Positions 16,629 to 25,261 of a stretch of DNA of 44,827 nucleotides are shown piece after piece. The DNA is from an uncultured Collinsella sp. GTDB taxonomy: Bacteria > Actinomycetota > Coriobacteriia > Coriobacteriales > Coriobacteriaceae. The notes under the pieces are model-generated. The model searched no databases. It was given only the letters and a program-made list of their open reading frames with translations, and was not told the origin of the DNA. The DNA lies in assembly GCA_902476475.1 (NCBI GenBank), contig CABSDO010000003.1:1-44827 (forward strand), written 5' to 3'. Position 1 is the stretch's first letter. Each line of letters starts with the position of its first letter. Position numbers and translations under genes: made by a program.

Positions 16629-16925
16629 ATGGGAAGCAAAAAGCGAGCCGCCTGGTCAAAAGCTAAAAGCGAGTTTTTGAGCACTGCCACCGGCGGCGAT
16701 ATGAGCGACCTGTTTGCACGCGAGGACGAGCGCCGCGACGCCCTGGACGCCGAGCGCGATGAGGCCTGGCGCTACAAATCGTGCGAGCGCAAAAACCGTT
16801 ACGACACGCGCGCCGAGGCCGAGGCAGTTATGGCCGACTGCGAAAGCCGCGGGCGGCGCGGTTTGGCCTGCTACAAATGCGAATACTGCGGCGGCTGGCA
16901 CCTGACATCGCACCCTTGGAAATAG
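16629..16925 (+). CDS. Small hypothetical zinc-ribbon protein
   Basis: 98 residues, strongly basic and acidic in the N-terminal half (KKRAAWSKAKSE, DERRDALDAERDEA), then a cysteine-rich C-terminal part: CERKNRYDTRAEAEAVM, CESRG, and CYKCEYCGGWHLTSHP. The last segment resembles the short CxxCGxWHLT zinc fingers seen in small phage- and plasmid-type proteins. Function unknown; nucleic-acid binding is plausible. The ATG at 16629 lies 10 bases after GGAGAGGGG; a TTG at 16608 would add seven residues but would overlap this site. Confidence 0.7.
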   Translation: MGSKKRAAWSKAKSEFLSTATGGDMSDLFAREDERRDALDAERDEAWRYKSCERKNRYDTRAEAEAVMADCESRGRRGLACYKCEYCGGWHLTSHPWK

Positions 16926-16973
16926 GCACCGCATCGGCACGGCACCGACGGAGCGCCAACCATCGCACGCAAG

Positions 16974-17678
16974 CTACGGGCGCGGCGGCACCAAGACATC
17001 GTAACGAACGGCCTTGCCCGCAAGTTGATAGCTCGGCTTAACACCGGCAAGCAGTGGCCCCTTCACCGGCCGCTTGATAACCAACTTGCGCGGGTGCACC
17101 GCAAGCGCAGCCTCAACCAGCGTCTCCTCATCGGCGCACGGCTGCTCCAAATGATGCAAGAGTTGGAACTTCTTTTTGACCGCTGCACTCTTGGTGCGCT
17201 CGGGAAACATGGGGTCCAGGTACACCACGTCGGGTGCTGCGAGCTCGCCCTGCTCGAGCAGCTCGACGGTTTGACGAAGGCCTGCAATGCTGTCCTCGCC
17301 CGCATGCAGGCGCATGCGCGCCACGGAAGTCGCAAGCGCCGGATCATCCGCTGCGCGCTCCAAAGCATCCTGAAGAAGCGCCGCAATCACGCAGTCCTGC
17401 TCATACAGATCGACCGTAAAGCCCGCGGCCGCCAACAGCAGCGAATCCTCGCCAAAGCCTGCCGTTGCATCAATCGCCCATGGGCGCTCGATGCCTTTTG
17501 CGCGCGCAGCCTTTACCAGCAGTTCTTGCTGCAGACGGCCCTGCTTGAGCCGTGGAAGCATGCGGCCAAAATCGGCACGCAGCTCCATCGTGCCGTCGGT
17601 GAGCGTGAGGCCCTCGGACTTCCCGATCAGCTCAAGCCCCGCGGCCCGAGCAACAGAAAAGGGATCGACGACGCCCAT
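16974..17678 (-). CDS. rsmJ: 16S rRNA (guanine-1516 N2)-methyltransferase RsmJ
   Basis: 234-residue class I SAM methyltransferase. The sequence shows ADFGRMLPRLKQGRLQQELLVKA, the SAM-binding AIDATAGFGEDSL, the catalytic-region YLDPMFPERTKSAAVKKKF and KLVIKRPVKGPLLAG, all typical of RsmJ (YhiQ), which methylates 16S rRNA. The start is well supported by AAGGAG four bases before the ATG. Confidence 0.9.
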   Translation of the reverse strand: MGVVDPFSVARAAGLELIGKSEGLTLTDGTMELRADFGRMLPRLKQGRLQQELLVKAARAKGIERPWAIDATAGFGEDSLLLAAAGFTVDLYEQDCVIAALLQDALERAADDPALATSVARMRLHAGEDSIAGLRQTVELLEQGELAAPDVVYLDPMFPERTKSAAVKKKFQLLHHLEQPCADEETLVEAALAVHPRKLVIKRPVKGPLLAGVKPSYQLAGKAVRYDVLVPPRP

Positions 17679-17741
17679 GGGTACTCCTTAACAAGCAAAA
17701 CGAATACGTGAGCGCCGTTTATGCCAGCACCCAACCGTCCG

Positions 17742-17885
17742 CTATTGTCCCACATGCGACATGGTCCACAGCATCCCAATGCAAAGCACCGCCATCAATC
17801 CCGTGCACACGGCAGCGATCACAGAATCACCCATGCGCCTTCCCAACGACCGCGGCTCACGCACTTGCCCTGCTCCGTACATCAT
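17742..17885 (-). CDS. 47-residue single-helix membrane peptide
   Basis: Starts at ATG 17885 behind a very strong AAGGAGGA site (spacing about 4-5). The first 20 residues are charged (REPRSLGRRMGD); residues about 21-42 (SVIAAVCTGLMAVLCIGMLWTM) form one membrane helix, and a short SHVGQ tail ends it. It lies just upstream of rsmJ on the same strand, 63 bases away. Small size and the strong start site suggest a real small protein. Function unknown. Confidence 0.6.
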   Translation of the reverse strand: MMYGAGQVREPRSLGRRMGDSVIAAVCTGLMAVLCIGMLWTMSHVGQ

Positions 17886-18114
17886 GACTCCTCCTTGAGA
17901 CCAGCTCCTTGTTACGGCCTCATCATCGCAGCGCCGCACATGGGCTGCCATCGATTTGGCTTACGTCCAGCTTTCCTTTTTGAAAGGTTGGACCGTACAG
18001 GCAAGAGACGCTTTCAGGCGCATGCATCGCCCCGTTGAACTACAATGTGCTTCACGATATGTGCCGCAACCTGGGTGCGACAGATTCTCCGCGCCCGCAT
18101 CGAAAGGACCAGCT

Positions 18115-18516
18115 ATGAGCGCCGCTCGCAAGACACTCAAAATCCTTGCCCTGATTTATTTTGTTCTGGGCATCGCCAGTCTCGTCATTGGAATCGCCGG
18201 CATCGCGACCGGCAACCTCGATTCCACGTACGGGTCGAATGCCATACTCGCCGCGGTCGTGCTGGTCGCCAAGGGCCTCATCGATCTCGCCGCGGGCGTT
18301 GCGGGCATCAAGGGCGCCAACAAGCCTTCGCAGGTGGATGGCGCGTTTAAGCTCGGCATCGTCGCCGCAATCGCCACGCTCGTCCAGGCCGCGCTCACGC
18401 TTCCCGCGCTCGGCGGCAGCTCCGTCAATATCGTCGCCTTTGTCATCGTGGCGTACGACCTGTTCTTTGTTCAGCAGGCACACGCCGTTAAGGCCGAGAA
18501 CAAGGACCGCCTGTAA
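18115..18516 (+). CDS. Four-helix integral membrane protein, function unknown
   Basis: 133 residues with four hydrophobic segments (about 8-32, 43-65, 76-96 and 101-121) and few charges between them. The short inside tail ends in KAENKDRL. It is not a recognisable transporter. The ATG follows GAAAGGA with 6-base spacing. A terminator follows at 18555-18590. The 163 bases upstream (17952-18114) hold no recognised feature. Confidence 0.75.
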   Translation: MSAARKTLKILALIYFVLGIASLVIGIAGIATGNLDSTYGSNAILAAVVLVAKGLIDLAAGVAGIKGANKPSQVDGAFKLGIVAAIATLVQAALTLPALGGSSVNIVAFVIVAYDLFFVQQAHAVKAENKDRL

Positions 18517-18554
18517 GCGCTCGCTTCTCATAACCTCTGCAACCAAGCAACTAA

Positions 18555-18590
18555 AAAGGGCCGATCGCGCATCTCCGCGGTCGGCCCTTT
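18555..18590 (+). terminator. Terminator after the four-helix membrane protein
   Basis: AAAGGGCCGATCGCG (18555-18569) pairs with CGCGGTCGGCCCTTT (18576-18590), one wobble, and ends in TTT. Confidence 0.85.
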
Positions 18591-18606
18591 ACGTTTGCCC
18601 AGATAA

Positions 18607-18643
18607 AACCTACCAAAATAAACCTGTCCCTTTTTGGCAGGTT
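18607..18643. repeat. GTCCC-type palindromic repeat variant
   Basis: AACCTACCAAAA and TTTTTGGCAGGTT are imperfect inverse copies around ATAAACCTGTCCC. The layout, with a GTCCC centre, resembles the GTGACAAAGG repeats. It abuts the stop of rlmA at 18645. Confidence 0.6.
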
Positions 18644-18644
18644 G

Positions 18645-19460
18645 TTAGCTGTGGCGGTACTCGGCGATGATGAAGTCGATATCGGTCTGGAGCGTGTCCA
18701 AGTTTGCCAGGCGCTCTTTGTCGGCAGGGCGCGTGCGGTAGTAGTACGGCGTCATCTGGAACACCGCCTCGATGTCAGCCTGGGTCTGGAGCGTAATGTT
18801 CGCAGACACCCGCTGCGTTCCGACCAACTCGAGCTCGGTGGTCTTCGGCAGCTTCTCATCGTTAAGGTACGGCGTATCGTAGAGCACCTCCTTGAGCCCA
18901 AAGAGATGACGGGCACCCGGCACCACGGTATAGAGTGAGCCCTCTGGAGCCAGCACGCGGGCAAATTCGCGCTCGTTAAAGGGAGCGAAGAGCTCGGTCA
19001 CCATATCGAAGGCGCCATCGGCCACGGGGATGTCCTTCATGTTGGCCGCGAAGTAGGTCGCATCGCCGCGCTTGGCGGCAAGGCGCACCATCTCTTTGCC
19101 CAGGTCGAAACCGTAAGCATCCACGCCCGGCACCGCGCCCATGGCGCTGGTGTAATAGCCCTCGCCGCAGCAAATATCGAGCAGCGTCATGGGTCCGTTC
19201 GCAGACGTGGCGCGCCCAGACACCCGTTCGCGCGCCAGCTCAACCATCGCATCGCGCAACGGCGCATAGTAACCGCGGTTCAGAAAGTCGCGACGGCTGC
19301 GTGCCTGCGACTTAGGATCACCCATGGAGTCGCCGCTCTTGGATGAGCGCAGTAGATATAGATAGCCCTCGCGCGCACGGTCAAACCGGTGTCCTCCCGC
19401 GCATGCAGCACCGCGCTCATTGTCCACCAACGGCTCATGGCAAACGGGACACAACAACAT
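18645..19460 (-). CDS. rlmA: 23S rRNA (guanine) N1-methyltransferase RlmA-type
   Basis: 271-residue methyltransferase. An N-terminal zinc knuckle CPVC...CAGGH (4-25) is followed by the family pattern FDRAREGYLYLL, then GDS...MVRR-like RRDFLNRGYYAPLRDAM, and the SAM motif LLDICCGEGYYT (about 93-104). RlmA and the TlrB/RlmAII relatives methylate G745 or G748 of 23S rRNA; TlrB-type members give tylosin tolerance. Which base is used cannot be told here. The start follows AAGGAG. It lies convergent to the preceding membrane gene. Confidence 0.88.
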   Translation of the reverse strand: MLLCPVCHEPLVDNERGAACAGGHRFDRAREGYLYLLRSSKSGDSMGDPKSQARSRRDFLNRGYYAPLRDAMVELARERVSGRATSANGPMTLLDICCGEGYYTSAMGAVPGVDAYGFDLGKEMVRLAAKRGDATYFAANMKDIPVADGAFDMVTELFAPFNEREFARVLAPEGSLYTVVPGARHLFGLKEVLYDTPYLNDEKLPKTTELELVGTQRVSANITLQTQADIEAVFQMTPYYYRTRPADKERLANLDTLQTDIDFIIAEYRHS

Positions 19461-19516
19461 GGCAACTCCTTAGCGCGAACAACACAACGCCCACCATTGT
19501 CGCACGCCTTCCCCAC

Positions 19517-19574
19517 CTAGTCATTGGGGACGTTCTTGAATGACTAGTCGTTTAAGAACGTCCCCAACGACTAG
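19517..19574. repeat. GGGGACGTTCTT palindromic repeat, copy 1
   Basis: CTAGTCATTGGGGACGTTCTT, a short centre with ACTAGTCG, and AAGAACGTCCCCAACGACTAG form a long palindrome. Near-identical copies are at 31803-31858 and 41997-42053. Confidence 0.85.
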
Positions 19575-19638
19575 TCGATTAGGAGTATCATCATCTGCGC
19601 AAATAAGCACGGAAAAGCATATTAGAGATTGAGAGCGT

Positions 19639-21021
19639 ATGGCTGATACCGCATCTAAGCACATTGACATGATCACCGGCTCGCTGTGGCGAAATATTCC
19701 CCTGTTCGCCTTCCCCGTGGCCGCCACGAGCATCTTGGAGCAGCTGTCGAACCTCATCGCCACGGTCATCATCGGTAACTTCTCGGGCGACCAGGGAACC
19801 CTCGCCATGGCGGCGGTCGGCTCCAATGTTCCGCTTACCAGCCTTATGCTCAACCTGTTTATTGGCATGTCGCTTGGCTCCAACGTGGTCATCGCCAACG
19901 CTATCGGCCGCAACGATCAGAGCATGGTCAAACGCGCCGTCCATACCTCGATTTTAATGGCGCTCGTAGGCTTTGTCGTCATCGCTCTGGGCGAGATCTT
20001 TGCCGAGCCCATGCTCGCCGCACTCAACGTGCCTGCCGAGACCATGCCGCTCGCCTCGCTCTACCTGCGCGTCTTTTTGCTCAGCCTGCCCTCGATCTTG
20101 CTCTACAACTTTGAGGCCGCGATCTTCCGCTCCGTCGGCATCACCCGCATGCCGCTGCAGGCGCTTGCCGTGTCCACCGTCCTCAACATTGGCCTGGACC
20201 TCATCTTTGTCCCCGTACTCCACTGGGGCGTCGCGGGCGTCGCCATCGCCACCGCCATCGCCTACACCGTCAGCGCCGCTACACTCTTTATCCGCCTGCT
20301 CAAGACCGACTCCGTCGTCCGCGTCACCCCACGCGACCTGGCTATCGACCCCGTCGCCCTCAAGCGCATCGTCAAGATCGGCCTGCCCGCCGGCATCCAA
20401 AGCGCCGTCTTTGCCGTCGCCAACATCATCATCCAGTCCGCCATCAACAGCCTGGGCACAGAGGTCATGGCGGCATCGAGCGCCGCCATGAGCCTAGAGT
20501 ACGTGTGCTACAACCTGCTCAACAGCTTTAGCCAGGCCTGCACCACCTTTGTGGGACAAAACCACGGTGCTCGCCAGATCGACCGCTGCACCAAAACGCT
20601 TAAGGTCTGCCTGGTCGAAGGCGGTATCGTTGCCCTCACCACGATTATCGTTATTGTCGGCCTCGGGCGCGAAATCCTATCGCTGTTCAACAGCGATCCC
20701 AACATCGTCTCGATCGGCTATATCCGCGTGTGCTCGATTTTCCCGGCGTACGCCTTTAGCATGTTCTACGAAAACATGTCAGGCTACCTGCGCGGCTTTG
20801 GTATCTCGCTCACGCCCGCCCTCATCACCATGATCTGCGTCTGCGGCATCCGCTTCTATTGGGTGTTCTGTGTGTTCCCGCACTTCCGCACCTTTGCGAA
20901 CATCATGATGGTCTATCCCATCAGCTTGGGCACCACGGCGTTCTTTATGGTCGTGGCGGTGCTACTCTGCCACCCGGCACGCACCTATCGCGCCACCCAA
21001 GCCAAAGCGACAGCCCGCTAA
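19639..21021 (+). CDS. MATE-family multidrug/Na+ antiporter
   Basis: 460-residue membrane protein with twelve hydrophobic segments in two halves. The MATE pattern is visible: TGSLWRNIPLFAFPVAATSILEQLSNL at the start (helix 1, MATE entry), VGSNVPLTSLMLNLFIGMSLGSNVVIA, and in the second half LPAGIQSAVFAVANIIIQSAINSLG. It probably exports cationic drugs or metabolites with Na+ or H+. The preceding repeat at 19517-19574 separates it from rlmA. The start has only a weak GAGAG site. Confidence 0.9.
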   Translation: MADTASKHIDMITGSLWRNIPLFAFPVAATSILEQLSNLIATVIIGNFSGDQGTLAMAAVGSNVPLTSLMLNLFIGMSLGSNVVIANAIGRNDQSMVKRAVHTSILMALVGFVVIALGEIFAEPMLAALNVPAETMPLASLYLRVFLLSLPSILLYNFEAAIFRSVGITRMPLQALAVSTVLNIGLDLIFVPVLHWGVAGVAIATAIAYTVSAATLFIRLLKTDSVVRVTPRDLAIDPVALKRIVKIGLPAGIQSAVFAVANIIIQSAINSLGTEVMAASSAAMSLEYVCYNLLNSFSQACTTFVGQNHGARQIDRCTKTLKVCLVEGGIVALTTIIVIVGLGREILSLFNSDPNIVSIGYIRVCSIFPAYAFSMFYENMSGYLRGFGISLTPALITMICVCGIRFYWVFCVFPHFRTFANIMMVYPISLGTTAFFMVVAVLLCHPARTYRATQAKATAR

Positions 21022-21048
21022 ACACCGCACTCAACGCCACGCCAGTCA

Positions 21049-21915
21049 TTAATTGACAATATGCGAGCTCATATAGTCGATAAAGCGCCTCGTGGCGATG
21101 GGCATGGTGTCCCAGCTGCGCCAGGCTGCCACCACGTCGCGCGAGGGGGCATGCACGATGGGCCGCACACGAATATCGGCTCGCATGCCCTCCACAGTAC
21201 GACGGTAGAGCATGCTCACGCCTAGGCCCTCCTCCACCATCGCCATGATGGTGTAATCGTCGGTCACCTCACTCGTCACGTGCGGCGACAGCCCATGCGT
21301 TGCGAATGCATCGAGCACCAAACTCTGTTCGCCCTCATCCAGCAGCACAAACGGCTCGGACGCCAGGTCGGCGAGTGTCACCTTTTCCTTTGCCGCCAGC
21401 GGATGCGCGGCCGGCAACAATGCTACCAACTCGTCGTGATAGACCACGCGCCTCTCGAGCCCAGCGGTAAATCCGCGTGCCGTAAAACAAAAATCAACCA
21501 CGCCATCGTGCACCCATTGAGCGTTGCGCGTGTAATCGCCCTGCTTGAGGGTAAAGCGCACGCCCGGGTGCAGCGCCCCAAAGTCGCGGATCACACGCGG
21601 CAACACGGTTCGACTCACGTTGGTAAACGTCGCGATACGAATATCGGTCGACGAAAGGCCCAGCAGTTCCTGGCGCTTGCCCTCAAGCTCGGCCTCGGCA
21701 GTTACGATTTGACGCAGATACGGCAGGTACTGCTTGCCGTCGCGCGTAAGCGACACACCCTGCTTACCGCGCTCGATAAGCGTGGTACCCAGCTCGCGCT
21801 CGAGTGCCTTGACGGCCTGGCTCACCGCGCTTTGCGTATAGCCCAGCTCGTCAGCCGCGCGTTTCAGGCTGCCGCAATCGACCACCATACAAACAATCTG
21901 ATACCGCGATGCCAT
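21049..21915 (-). CDS. LysR-family transcriptional regulator
   Basis: 288 residues: an N-terminal winged HTH (about 1-60, CGSLKRAADELGYTQSAVSQAVKALE) and a substrate-binding LysR domain (about 90-285). The ligand is not readable. It is divergent from the EamA transporter gene (start 22074), the usual layout for a LysR regulator and its target. Clear GGAGG before the ATG. The 158-base gap contains an AAAACGTTTT palindrome (21941-21950), a candidate site. The stop is 28 bases from the MATE gene. Confidence 0.92.
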   Translation of the reverse strand: MASRYQIVCMVVDCGSLKRAADELGYTQSAVSQAVKALERELGTTLIERGKQGVSLTRDGKQYLPYLRQIVTAEAELEGKRQELLGLSSTDIRIATFTNVSRTVLPRVIRDFGALHPGVRFTLKQGDYTRNAQWVHDGVVDFCFTARGFTAGLERRVVYHDELVALLPAAHPLAAKEKVTLADLASEPFVLLDEGEQSLVLDAFATHGLSPHVTSEVTDDYTIMAMVEEGLGVSMLYRRTVEGMRADIRVRPIVHAPSRDVVAAWRSWDTMPIATRRFIDYMSSHIVN

Positions 21916-22073
21916 TGTGCCTCCACATCGACGCAGCCGTAAAACGTTTTGCCAGCGCTTTTCGCGTCTGCTTTAGTTTTACTTAATCATACTGAAGATA
22001 CATTCGCTTTACTACATCCATATCTGGGAGCAGAATCCTTTTTGCGAAACCGTTCTGTAACAAAAGGAGTCCC

Positions 22074-22976
22074 ATGGATCGCAAAAAAGCAATCGCGCTC
22101 TCATTTTCCGTTCCCGTCGCATGGGGCTTTTCGTACCCCCTCATGAAGATCGGCATGGACAGCATGAACGCCACGAGCATCGTCGCGCTGCGTTGCCTCA
22201 TCGCCTTCGCGGCCTGTCTGCTGCTCTTCCACAAGCACGCGTTCCGCATCAACCGCGACCTCATGGTCCGCGCCGCCATTATCGGCGCCATCATGGCAAC
22301 CGAGCTCACCTGCATGTGCCTGGGCTCCAGCCTCACCTCTGCCTCCACCGCCGGCTTTTTGCAGAGCCTGACGGTCGTGATCGTGCCGTTTGCCAATGCC
22401 GCCCTGTTGCGTCGCGCCCCGGAGCGCAAGGCACTCGTCGGCACCGCCATCGTCACCTGCGGCATGTTGCTGCTCTCGGGCGCCGACTTTACCAGCCTCA
22501 ACCCCGGCGCGATCATTATGCTGTTCTCCGCCTTTGTCTATGCCGGCCACATCATTGTTGCCAAGCGTTTTGTCGAAGAAGTCGACCCGCTGTCCCTGGG
22601 TGTTTGGCAGCTGAGCTTCGGCGGCCTGTTCTCGGGCATCGCCGCATTTGTCTTTGGTGGCTTCACGCTCCCCAGCACGCCCGGCGAGATCGTGGTCGTT
22701 GTTGCCCTCGCGCTCATCTGCTCTGCCTACGGCTTCGTTACCCAAACAATCGTGCAGCCCCATGTTCCCGCCGAGACCACGGGCTTTGCCTTCTCGCTGG
22801 AGCCGGTTTGCTCCGCCGTCTTCTCGTTCTTCCTGGTTGGCGAGGTCCTGAGCCCCATCGCCTTCTTTGGCGCCGCCCTCATCCTCACCGGCGTCATGGT
22901 GGCAACCGTCGAGCTTCCGCGCCTCCACGCCCGCAGCAACGCCCGTATGGCAGGAACGCCCGAGCACGTCTCGTAG
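22074..22976 (+). CDS. EamA/DMT-family transporter
   Basis: 300 residues with ten hydrophobic segments in two EamA repeats (about 5-140 and 150-285). The repeats carry the usual PLMKIGMDSMNATSIVALR and VEEVDPLSLGVWQLSFGG type segments. It likely exports metabolites or amino acids. Preceded by AAAAGGAG. It is divergent from, and probably controlled by, the LysR gene. Confidence 0.88.
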   Translation: MDRKKAIALSFSVPVAWGFSYPLMKIGMDSMNATSIVALRCLIAFAACLLLFHKHAFRINRDLMVRAAIIGAIMATELTCMCLGSSLTSASTAGFLQSLTVVIVPFANAALLRRAPERKALVGTAIVTCGMLLLSGADFTSLNPGAIIMLFSAFVYAGHIIVAKRFVEEVDPLSLGVWQLSFGGLFSGIAAFVFGGFTLPSTPGEIVVVVALALICSAYGFVTQTIVQPHVPAETTGFAFSLEPVCSAVFSFFLVGEVLSPIAFFGAALILTGVMVATVELPRLHARSNARMAGTPEHVS

Positions 22977-23002
22977 ACCCCACTCTTCATACAGCCGCGG
23001 CA

Positions 23003-23025
23003 TAAAGGCAACCGGTGCGCCTTTA
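23003..23025 (+). terminator. Weak hairpin after the EamA gene
   Basis: TAAAGGC (23003-23009) and GCCTTTA (23019-23025) form a 7-bp stem in the 88-base gap before ung. The TACAAT at 23024-23029 overlaps its end and may be the -10 box of ung. Confidence 0.4.
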
Positions 23026-23064
23026 CAATAGATGCCAGCAGAGCATCTGACGTAAAGGAGCCCC

Positions 23065-23790
23065 ATGGACGCCGCGACCCGCGACCGCAACATAGCAACT
23101 TGGTTGGGTGATGCGCCGCAGCCGGTACGTGACACTACGAACCAGCTGCTCGAGCGTATCGCCCTTTTGCGTGCCGAGCAGACCATCTACCCGGCACAAG
23201 ACGACATCCTCAATGCCCTCGCCTACACGCCGGCCGACCAGGTCAAAGTTGTCATCTTGGGTCAGGACCCCTATCACGGACCCAACCAGGCAATGGGGCT
23301 GTCGTTCTCGGTCCCCGCGACGCAAACCAAGTTGCCGCCGAGCCTGCGCAACATCTATAAAGAACTCAATGCCGATCTGGGCTGCCCCATTCCCGCCACG
23401 GGAGACCTAACCGCATGGGCACAACAGGGCGTCCTACTCCTTAACACCACGCTCACCGTGCGCGAGCATGCCGCCAACTCGCACGCCAAACTGGGCTGGA
23501 GCACGCTCACCGACTACGTTATCGAACGCTGCTGTCAGCTGCCCCAGCCGGTAGTCTTTTTGGCATGGGGCCGCTTTGCCCAGCAGATGGTCGAAGGTAA
23601 GCTCGTCGCAACTGGTGCGGGCAAGGCAACCGACAAGTTCTGCCTGGCCTCCACACACCCCTCGCCGCTTTCGGCCAACCGTGCTACGGCAGAACTCCCC
23701 GCTTTTATGGGGTCGCGCCCCTTCTCCGCTGCCAATCGACTACTCGAACAGCACGGCTCGACCCCCGTCAACTGGACCTGCCTCGGCTAA
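23065..23790 (+). CDS. ung: Uracil-DNA glycosylase, family 1
   Basis: 241 residues. The catalytic GQDPYHGP (66-73, Asp68) and the leucine-loop HPSPLSANRA near the C terminus are those of family-1 UDG, which removes uracil from DNA. The central LLLNTTLTVREHAANSHAKLGW is also typical. AAAGGAG precedes the ATG. Confidence 0.97.
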   Translation: MDAATRDRNIATWLGDAPQPVRDTTNQLLERIALLRAEQTIYPAQDDILNALAYTPADQVKVVILGQDPYHGPNQAMGLSFSVPATQTKLPPSLRNIYKELNADLGCPIPATGDLTAWAQQGVLLLNTTLTVREHAANSHAKLGWSTLTDYVIERCCQLPQPVVFLAWGRFAQQMVEGKLVATGAGKATDKFCLASTHPSPLSANRATAELPAFMGSRPFSAANRLLEQHGSTPVNWTCLG

Positions 23791-23805
23791 AAATCGATAC
23801 ATCAA

Positions 23806-23838
23806 AAACGCGCCCGACAGTTTTCCATCGCGCGCGTT
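23806..23838. terminator. Bidirectional terminator between ung and SDR genes
   Basis: AAACGCGC (23806-23813) and GCGCGTTT (23831-23838) are inverse copies between two convergent genes, with extra A and T on the outsides. It lies 2 bases before the SDR stop. Confidence 0.6.
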
Positions 23839-23840
23839 TC

Positions 23841-24521
23841 CTATTCGGGCCAAATAAATTGTGTGCGGCCGGCCTCGCCGCCATCGATCAACAGACTCTG
23901 TCCGGTCATAAACCGGTTGGTCACGCCCACAAAGTAGATCCACTCGGCGATCTCTTGGGCGGTAGCCCAGCGTTTAAGCGGCGTGAGCTCCATAATCTGG
24001 TTCCACAGGTGCTCGTCTTCCATCACGCAACGGTTGAGCGGCGTGATAACGCCGCCCGGGTCCACACTGTTGGCGATGGCCTGCGGTGCCAGGCGGTTTG
24101 CAAGGTTCTTGGTGTAGGCGATAACGCCGCCCTTGCTGGCGGCATAGGCGGGAAACTCCGATCCAGTATGCCCGCTCGCCGACCCCACATTGACCACGGA
24201 TCTAATAGCCGGCGCAGGCTTGGCGGCAAGCCCCTCCCCCACAAAGGCGTAGCGCTCGGTCACGTTGATGGTGCCACACAGGTTGACGGCGATGTCGTCG
24301 GCCGAATCCTGCGTACCGGCAACGTTCACGATCACCTGGGGTTCAAGGTCGTCCGGAAACGCGTCCGGCTTGCGGACATCAACGATCAGATGGCGGTAGC
24401 GCTCGTGTTCGATCGCCGCCGGCAGCAGGTCAAAGCCCACGACCTCGTGGCCCTCGTCCAAAAAGCGCTGCACGCATGCGGCTCCGATACCGCCCGAAGC
24501 GCCCGTGATCAAAACCCGCAT
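23841..24521 (-). CDS. Short-chain dehydrogenase/reductase (SDR)
   Basis: 226 residues. NAD(P)-binding TGASGGIG (6-13), catalytic Ser114/116 region (VVNVGSASG), Tyr126 and Lys130 (YAASK), and a C-terminal DGG. The NVAGTQ segment fits the 3-alpha-hydroxysteroid or coniferyl-alcohol dehydrogenase-type SDRs, which is a hint only. It starts 9 bases after the VUT transporter stop and the VUT stop codon overlaps its GGAG site, so the two are coupled. The substrate is unknown. Confidence 0.85.
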   Translation of the reverse strand: MRVLITGASGGIGAACVQRFLDEGHEVVGFDLLPAAIEHERYRHLIVDVRKPDAFPDDLEPQVIVNVAGTQDSADDIAVNLCGTINVTERYAFVGEGLAAKPAPAIRSVVNVGSASGHTGSEFPAYAASKGGVIAYTKNLANRLAPQAIANSVDPGGVITPLNRCVMEDEHLWNQIMELTPLKRWATAQEIAEWIYFVGVTNRFMTGQSLLIDGGEAGRTQFIWPE

Positions 24522-24530
24522 ACTTGCTCC

Positions 24531-25253
24531 TTAGGCGGTTGCGTGGCGCTCGAGGTACTCGGAACCCACATTCTCGCGCTCCCAGCCGCGCACGACCTTG
24601 TAGCCCACGGGGCTCAGGAAGACCTCGCACAGCAGCTCGGCAACAGCGCCGGTCAGCGAGCACATGAGGACCTGCACCCAGGTCCAACCAAAGAACGTGT
24701 GGCTCACCACGATGGCAAAGACCAGGTTGTCAATAAACTGGCCAACACCCGTGGACACATAGGAACGGAAGGCAAAGCTCGCAAAGTTATTCTTCTTGAG
24801 CATACGGCCGAGCGACTGGTTGAGCGTGGAGTTAACCACGGCAGAAACGAGCATGGCAAGCGAAGAGCCCAGCACCACGTACCAGGTGCCGCCGATGGTG
24901 GCGTTAAGGGCGGTGTTGACCTCGATCATGCCGGTGTCGTAGTAGGCGCCCCACATACCGGGCGTGAGCGAGCATGCCCAAAAGCACAGGCTCACGGCCA
25001 GGTTGACCAGCAGCGCGAGGATAGAGATTTTAATGGATGCCTTGGCGCCAAAGCGCTTGCAGATCATGTCCTGGCACAAAAACGAAACCCAGCTCACCAC
25101 AAAGCCGCAATCGAGTGCCAGATACGGCAGGCTGATGAGCTCTTTGTTGGCCAGCAGGTTCATCATGATGACGCTCACGAAAAACAGCGAAACCGTTGCC
25201 GCGGGAATGCTCCGCAACAGGACCTTGTAGTCCTCCATGACCTTCTTGATCAT
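24531..25253 (-). CDS. VUT-family (YhhQ/QueT-like) transporter
   Basis: 240-residue membrane protein with six or so helices. Family traits are VSLFFVSVIMMNLLANKEL near the start, DCGFVVSWVSFLCQDMICKRFG, a central NSTLNQSLGRML, and the last helices with VAELLCEVFLSPVG. YhhQ-type members import queuosine precursors. The possible preQ1-like structure in its leader would fit that, but the substrate is inferred. AAAGGAG precedes the ATG. The SDR gene follows with coupled translation. Confidence 0.85.
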   Translation of the reverse strand: MIKKVMEDYKVLLRSIPAATVSLFFVSVIMMNLLANKELISLPYLALDCGFVVSWVSFLCQDMICKRFGAKASIKISILALLVNLAVSLCFWACSLTPGMWGAYYDTGMIEVNTALNATIGGTWYVVLGSSLAMLVSAVVNSTLNQSLGRMLKKNNFASFAFRSYVSTGVGQFIDNLVFAIVVSHTFFGWTWVQVLMCSLTGAVAELLCEVFLSPVGYKVVRGWERENVGSEYLERHATA

Positions 25254-25261
25254 TGTGTACT

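Noticed and set aside
17721..18038. 105-codon plus-strand frame opposite the small membrane peptide
   Set aside because: It lacks a ribosome site and is the Pro-, His- and Arg-rich complement of the peptide and its leader.
22121..23005. Second plus-strand frame through the EamA gene
   Set aside because: It overlaps the EamA frame, is rich in Arg and Pro, and has no ribosome site.
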